Shown: positions 4,510-8,010 of the stretch, piece by piece
Layout of the letters: each line of letters starts with the position of its first letter
How positions within the stretch are numbered: position 1 is the first letter of the stretch
Assembly (NCBI GenBank): GCA_958425285.1
Contig: CATZVV010000075.1
Coordinates: 1 to 8,010 of the forward strand
DNA from: an uncultured Lachnoclostridium sp.
GTDB lineage: Bacteria; Bacillota; Clostridia; Lachnospirales; Lachnospiraceae
Direction of reading: 5' to 3'
Length of the DNA stretch: 8,010 nucleotides
The notes under the pieces: model-generated
The model's input: the letters and a program-made list of their open reading frames with translations, nothing else
The model's database searches: none
What the model was told of the DNA's origin: nothing
Translations under genes and position numbers: made by a program

Positions 4510-5529
4510 TTAAAATATTCCTTTTATCAAAATTTGAAGTTGAGCAACAGGCTGATTATCGACGCAGGCTTGCAGATAAAAGCTCTGATCCCGCAGTGAT
4601 TCATCATTAACCTGTAATTGGGCAGTATTGCCATCCGGCGTGACAAGAATTTGATCTGCGAAATCGGAAACTTTCCATGTCACAGTCAGATTTTCCGGAT
4701 TTCCAGTTACTGTCTGTATTTGTGCGGTATAAGTACGTGCTTTATGTAAAAGTAAATCGGTACGACCATCAATCCAAATTTCATAATCCGCTGATAGATC
4801 AGGATCAGGTCCCGTAGCAGAAGGAGTGAAATAATCACAAATTCCTAATTCCTGATTATCGTCATCGTGAAGTTCGTCTTGCGTTACCGTAATACGAACC
4901 AGACCATTATCCCCAAAATGAAGAGTAGTAGAGTCATTTTGCGTGATGATATATGGAATAGAATAGTCTAAGCTGACAAAGAACCTTTGAGGTGTACATA
5001 AAGAAATGGTGTCAGAATTTGCCTGCAAAGTAAGCATATGCTGAGATGATCCGAGAGTCATAACTTTATCGCTATATTCACCGGAGTTATATTGAGTACT
5101 ATTTATATCTTGACACGGATATTCTACAATGGTCCCATCAGGTCGTTGCCATTTTAGGAACCAATTACATTCCGTCAATAAGCCTCGCAAATGAATTTCA
5201 TTTTCATTGTATAGCTCTGTACAAATCCAATACTGTTTTGTATTTTCTTGATACAGATAATCTCCAATATGAATGTCTGAATCAATCCGTACATGAAAAG
5301 AAACACGATTTCCGTTAGCAGCACTGTATTTACGATCATATAATCTAATTGGGAAAAGACCATCCGAGTGTGGATTCTCTCCAGGAACCCAACGAAACAT
5401 GCAATCACAATACGATGGATCGTTTTGAAATTCCAGATCAGCAATATGAATAGCATCACGAATTTTCATATCTCTCATGTTTTTCCCATGAGCGGAGAGA
5501 CGTGTTTTCATTCTATCAAACCCACTCAT
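4510..5529 (-). CDS. 339-aa virion/connector-like protein with C-terminal Ig-like domain
   Basis: ATG 5529-5527 follows the TAA of the previous gene by one base; GAGGAC upstream serves as ribosome site. The first 240 residues resemble a protein recurrent in Gram-positive phage head-tail regions: residues 86-127 contain HIGDYLYQENTKQYWICTEL and HLRGLLTECNWFLKWQRPDG, then TQYNSGEYSDKVMTLGSSQH and a CDYF motif near 231. After a linker (TPSATGPDPD) a bacterial Ig-like domain covers about residues 247-337, with the typical strands TYTAQIQTVTG, LTVTWKVSDF, NTAQLQVND and FYLQACVDNQ. Ig-like domains on phage virions usually decorate the surface and may bind carbohydrates weakly. Position suggests a head-closure or connector role for the N-terminal part (inference). 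There is no signal peptide. Confidence 0.82.
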   Translation of the reverse strand: MSGFDRMKTRLSAHGKNMRDMKIRDAIHIADLEFQNDPSYCDCMFRWVPGENPHSDGLFPIRLYDRKYSAANGNRVSFHVRIDSDIHIGDYLYQENTKQYWICTELYNENEIHLRGLLTECNWFLKWQRPDGTIVEYPCQDINSTQYNSGEYSDKVMTLGSSQHMLTLQANSDTISLCTPQRFFVSLDYSIPYIITQNDSTTLHFGDNGLVRITVTQDELHDDDNQELGICDYFTPSATGPDPDLSADYEIWIDGRTDLLLHKARTYTAQIQTVTGNPENLTVTWKVSDFADQILVTPDGNTAQLQVNDESLRDQSFYLQACVDNQPVAQLQILIKGIF

Positions 5530-5530
5530 G

Positions 5531-5983
5531 TTATTGTCCTCGTTTCAAAATAGAATCAAATATCGGTGACTGTGGGTAAGATAAATTAATCATAAGTTGA
5601 TCGTTTTCTTTTTTATACATTTCACGTACTTCTTTGACTTTTCCAAGTACATCCTTGTTATCATATTTGTGGAAATCCGTTGAAGAAATATGAGCCTGCA
5701 ACATTTCGCTCGTTCTGATAAAGTTAGAATCGAGATAACAGATCACCATATAATTCGATAGAATTTCAAAATTCCGGCTAGTGAGTTGAAAGTTGAACGT
5801 TTTTAATAAGTCGTCCCGGTCATCTAAATCTTGATTACATCCGGAAAACATTAGAATCGCTGGCTTCAAATAATCTTGAATAATGTCATATGCTTCATCT
5901 TCATCAATCCCAGCGAACCCGTAATCTTTGATCTTCGGGAAGACGCTATCACAGAGGTCTTTGTATGTAGTATTTTTATTCAA
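5531..5983 (-). CDS. 150-aa head-tail connector-like protein, TTG start
   Basis: The frame has no usable ATG. The best start is TTG 5983-5981, five bases after GGTGAT of a near-consensus Shine-Dalgarno that follows the previous stop codon; it gives MNKNTTYKDLCDSVFPKIKD. The GTG at 5992 lies within that site and is rejected, as is the frame extension upstream to 6055, which only overlaps the preceding gene. The protein is soluble and largely helical. It has the pattern TYKDLCDSVFPKIKDYGFAG, DEAYDIIQDYLKPAI, NFEILSNYMVICYLDSNFIR and a C-terminal SILKRGQ, like short helical proteins common in Gram-positive phage neck regions. The small helical fold and place soon after the capsid fit a head-tail adaptor (SPP1 gp15-like role), by inference. 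Confidence 0.8.
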   Translation of the reverse strand: MNKNTTYKDLCDSVFPKIKDYGFAGIDEDEAYDIIQDYLKPAILMFSGCNQDLDDRDDLLKTFNFQLTSRNFEILSNYMVICYLDSNFIRTSEMLQAHISSTDFHKYDNKDVLGKVKEVREMYKKENDQLMINLSYPQSPIFDSILKRGQ

Positions 5984-5987
5984 GATT

Positions 5988-6000
5988 ATCACCGCCCTTT
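5988..6000 (-). promoter_or_regulatory. Ribosome binding site selecting the TTG start
   Basis: The transcript reads AAAGGGCGGTGAT, differing from the consensus AAAGGAGGTGAT by a short change in its middle. It begins within the TAA of the 237-aa gene (6002-6000) and ends four bases before the TTG at 5983. This is the reason for calling TTG as the initiation codon. Confidence 0.7.
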
Positions 6001-6713
6001 TAAATCGCTTCTGAAAGATCGAACTGAAGTTCCTTTTCAAGTAAATGAATAACATTAATATTAGTCAGAGTACCAGCTTTAATCATCTGCCTTGTTTTAG
6101 AAATAAGAATATCTCTCATATTTACATCTAATGCAAATTTGATTGTACTCTTAATTTCATCTGTATTTTTCTTGAAAAGCTCTTTTAAATTATTAATCTT
6201 TGCAACATTTTCATAGACATGCTGAAGCCGGAACTTCTGAATTGCACGTTCATCCAACAGAATGACCAGTGGTTTATTCAGATAACTACGCTTATAGTTA
6301 TTCATTTCATTCAGCTCTGCAACTGTCATATATTCGATAGACCCAATCTGATTCCAACGGAAGATTGCATTCGTGCTTCTTGCCCGGTAAGTCAACCCTC
6401 CAAAGGTAATCGATTTGACCGGAATGATATCATCCAGAGACAGGCCGATGTCGCCAATCTGCACATCATCGTCAACAGAATCATCTAATTCATCGATTGC
6501 CTGAGAAATAGACTCTATAAGAGAAGAAGCAGTAGTAGGAGTAGTTTCCTCTGCCTTTTCTACTTCATAATCGTCATCAGACATTACATTGTTAGCAACT
6601 TCTTTTTCTTTGATTTTTTCAATCAGTTTTTCTTTTCCGCAGTTTCCTACGGTTATACCGATTTCTTTGGCATATTCCTTTAATTCACTTAAACTCATAG
6701 CCTCAAAATTCAT
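6000..6713 (-). CDS. 237-aa phage protein with N-terminal SAP/Rho-N-like motif
   Basis: ATG 6713-6711 is preceded by AGGAGGA, overlapping the stop of the upstream gene. Residues 6-36 (MSLSELKEYAKEIGITVGNC, then GKEKLIEKIKEK) match the short helix-extended-helix pattern of SAP, HeH or Rho N-terminal domains, which usually bind nucleic acid. Residues 37-95 are an acidic, Ser/Thr-rich disordered linker (DDDYEVEKAEETTPTTASS). Residues 98-237 form a conserved-looking domain with SITFGGLTYRARSTNAIFRW and NNYKRSYLNKPLVILLDERA, then a helical C-terminus. The gene is two places downstream of the capsid gene, so it may be a virion or assembly protein that contacts packaged DNA or nucleic acid during packaging. 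The function is not established; only the N-terminal motif is recognised. Confidence 0.82.
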   Translation of the reverse strand: MNFEAMSLSELKEYAKEIGITVGNCGKEKLIEKIKEKEVANNVMSDDDYEVEKAEETTPTTASSLIESISQAIDELDDSVDDDVQIGDIGLSLDDIIPVKSITFGGLTYRARSTNAIFRWNQIGSIEYMTVAELNEMNNYKRSYLNKPLVILLDERAIQKFRLQHVYENVAKINNLKELFKKNTDEIKSTIKFALDVNMRDILISKTRQMIKAGTLTNINVIHLLEKELQFDLSEAI

Positions 6714-6715
6714 AC

Positions 6716-6904
6716 TTAGTCCTCCTTTGATTTCAGCTTATTCCACTGTTGAATAATTTCATCAAGGCGGGTCGATTTTTGAAACACATAATACGTTAGA
6801 TTATTATTCCGGTTCCGGCCCTTATTTAAATAATCAATTCCTTGACTTTTAATAAAATAAGCAAGTTTGAAGGAATAACAAAAGAACTTGTCCTGATTTT
6901 TCAT
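6716..6904 (-). CDS. 62-aa DUF5659-like phage protein
   Basis: ATG 6904-6902 lies four bases after GGAGG; the stop TAA (6718-6716) is two bases before the next ATG. The sequence FFCYSFKLAYFIKSQGIDYL, followed by KGRNRNNNLTYYVFQKSTRL and DEIIQQWNK, matches the pattern I associate with DUF5659: a short alpha/beta protein with an F-x-x-YS-x-x-L-x-x-FL start, an N-x-N-x-x-YYVF strand and a final helix. Its function is unknown; such proteins are common in Gram-positive phages. It sits just downstream of the capsid terminator, so it is probably expressed at a lower level than the capsid. Confidence 0.78.
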   Translation of the reverse strand: MKNQDKFFCYSFKLAYFIKSQGIDYLNKGRNRNNNLTYYVFQKSTRLDEIIQQWNKLKSKED

Positions 6905-6923
6905 AATTCCTCCATTCTATTAT

Positions 6924-6975
6924 CTTCAGTAACGTCAAAAGGCAAAAAAAAGAACACCAATCGGCGCTACTGAAG
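6924..6975 (-). repeat. 8-bp inverted repeat enclosing the capsid terminator
   Basis: CTTCAGTA (6924-6931) and TACTGAAG (6968-6975) are exact reverse complements flanking the terminator hairpin and its U-tract; two further C-G pairs follow after one mismatch. The right arm shares its base 6968 with the terminator stem. The outer helix could protect the capsid mRNA 3' end, or compete with the terminator by looping out the U-tract. Confidence 0.5.
6944..6968 (-). terminator. Intrinsic terminator after the major capsid gene
   Basis: In the minus-strand transcript AGCGCC (6968-6963), loop GAUU, GGUGUU (6958-6953) forms a 6-bp stem with two G-U pairs, followed by C and eight U (6951-6944). The G-U pairs mean the stem forms only in minus-strand RNA, which matches the direction of the genes. 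It begins 16 bases after the capsid stop codon. With the genes downstream continuing in the same direction, it is probably a leaky terminator that makes capsid mRNA more abundant than the rest. Confidence 0.7.
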
Positions 6976-6983
6976 TCATATCA

Positions 6984-8000
6984 TTACTCGATTGTATATT
7001 TGCCGAAAAGACTTGAAAGAATTACCGCATGGCCCAGTTTCGTCTGAACCTGTGAATCTACTGTCTGGTCATGAGTTTGCTGTTCACTCAAATCTCTTGC
7101 TCTTGTATCTCCCTCAAAGTAGAGTTTGATCGGTTTTTCCAAATCTGGAAGTACATAAATCGACTTATTATCTACTTTGAAATCGTATGTACCACGAATG
7201 AATGTCTGAGGAATCTCAATCGCAGTTACTCCAAGACCTGTCAGATTTAAGAGTGCACCAGTAGTAGCCATCTCTTCTTTCTGGCTCTGGGAAATCCAAT
7301 TAGCATCAATTCCTTCAGCAATATTTGCCAGTGCTGTTTTTGTACCAGCAAGTACAACATTTTTCTGAGATGCTGTCTGCACTCTCTGAATCAGTTCCAT
7401 CATTGTTTCTCTTACATAAGCACCTGTTTCTTTAAATGCTTCTGGAAGATAGGTGCCGATTCCGTTGAAAGCTGCGAAAATTCTACCATCGATCTCTCTC
7501 TGGAATGCGGCCTGCATGTTTCTCATCATAGTTGCGAGATCAATTGCACCAGTTAAGAATCTTTCTAAATCATCGTAAACATGAATATAGATCCATTCCG
7601 TCGGTACAGAAAAAGAACGTTTTCCCTGTAATTTCTGTCGTTCTGTATCCCAGTGATTTCCGGAGAATCTGGATGCGACAAGAATTCCATCCTGATCAAT
7701 AACGTACTCGTTTTTCTCGCCGAGTGCGCCATTATGATATTCTACAAACTGACGATAGAAAGGAGACATTTCCCAAGCCTGCGGCAGGTTCGTAGTCAGA
7801 ACATTTTCCATTACTGTGAAAATTTCGTTCTTATGATTTCTCCATGCCTGCCAGGTTAATTTATCCTGCCCAAGAATTTCGAAGAATGCCTCTCTTACAG
7901 CCTGATCAGTATACTTAGCCTGATTCTCGTCTGCAAAAAGGGCTACTCGATTAGACAGACTATCATTCATTAAAGTTGTTAATTCATTTAAGTATCCCAT
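6984..8000 (-). CDS. Major capsid protein, HK97-fold type
   Basis: The 338-aa product starts at ATG 8000-7998 with GAGGT a few bases upstream at the window edge. Its layout fits an HK97-type coat protein: an N-terminal helical arm (residues 1-70), an extended E-loop-like segment (about 95-130, with NEYVIDQDGILVASRFSG and DTERQKLQGKRSF), a strand (VPTEWIYIHVYDD), and a long spine-like helix (about 144-180, RFLTGAIDLATMMRNMQAAF). A P/A-domain-like C-terminal half follows, with VVLAGTKTALANIAEG and IYVLPDLEKPIKLYFEGDTR. It would form the icosahedral shell around the DNA. The length is typical of capsid proteins without a fused scaffold. No protease or scaffold lies within the window; they would be expected upstream, beyond position 8010. 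It is followed by a terminator and the connector-type genes, consistent with the role. Confidence 0.82.
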   Translation of the reverse strand: MGYLNELTTLMNDSLSNRVALFADENQAKYTDQAVREAFFEILGQDKLTWQAWRNHKNEIFTVMENVLTTNLPQAWEMSPFYRQFVEYHNGALGEKNEYVIDQDGILVASRFSGNHWDTERQKLQGKRSFSVPTEWIYIHVYDDLERFLTGAIDLATMMRNMQAAFQREIDGRIFAAFNGIGTYLPEAFKETGAYVRETMMELIQRVQTASQKNVVLAGTKTALANIAEGIDANWISQSQKEEMATTGALLNLTGLGVTAIEIPQTFIRGTYDFKVDNKSIYVLPDLEKPIKLYFEGDTRARDLSEQQTHDQTVDSQVQTKLGHAVILSSLFGKYTIE

Positions 8001-8010
8001 CTTAGACCTC

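Noticed and set aside
5175..5459. Minus-strand 94-codon frame within the Ig-like protein gene
   Set aside because: It is fully internal to a well-supported gene in another frame and encodes a hydrophobic, low-complexity product.
6905..6945. Promoter after the capsid terminator (TTGACG with GATAAT)
   Set aside because: The two boxes are only nine bases apart, and no better -35 lies 16-18 bases before GATAAT.

Overview
This window looks like part of the late (virion assembly) region of a tailed double-stranded DNA phage or prophage, probably infecting a low-GC Gram-positive host (Bacillota, Clostridia-like). The evidence is the gene content: an HK97-fold-like major capsid protein, a chain of connector-type proteins, a tail-tube-like protein and a head-fibre-like protein. 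The DNA is AT-rich and the Shine-Dalgarno sites are strong (AAGGAGG type). Every gene I accept is on the minus strand, so transcription runs from high to low coordinates. Genes are tightly packed, with stop/start overlaps (TAATG, TGATG, ATGA). I see no tRNA, rRNA, CRISPR array, integrase or lysis gene. Family names come from reading the proteins by eye, without database searches.

Layout in transcription order. 8000-6984 is the major capsid protein, followed by an intrinsic terminator at 6944-6968. Next come a 62-aa DUF5659-like protein, a 237-aa protein with an N-terminal SAP/Rho-N-like helical motif, a 150-aa connector-like protein starting at TTG, a 339-aa protein ending in an Ig-like domain, a 205-aa protein in the tail-completion position, and a 263-aa protein of unknown role. 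Then follow the tail-tube-like protein (3041-2280), a head-fibre-like protein (2196-1939), a 94-aa small protein, a RusA-family Holliday junction resolvase (1606-1172), a 68-aa small protein, a possible 74-aa protein, a 206-aa protein in the tail-assembly-chaperone position, and the first 19 codons of another gene running off the left edge.

Capsid, connector, tail completion and tube genes appear in the usual head-to-tail order. The resolvase sits among them, which suggests it may debranch replicated DNA before packaging.

The least ordinary signals are non-coding. (1) A perfect 16-bp inverted repeat (726-741 and 954-969) encloses 212 bp with a strong central hairpin. The start codon of the 74-aa reading frame lies inside the right arm. 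(2) At the end of the tail-tube gene, three copies of an AGGGGGAA/TTCCCCCT arm plus a second helix can form either a hairpin with the stop codon in its loop or an H-type pseudoknot just upstream of the head-fibre gene. A -1 frame stays open from this point to the next gene's ribosome binding site. (3) The capsid terminator is enclosed by an additional 8-bp helix.
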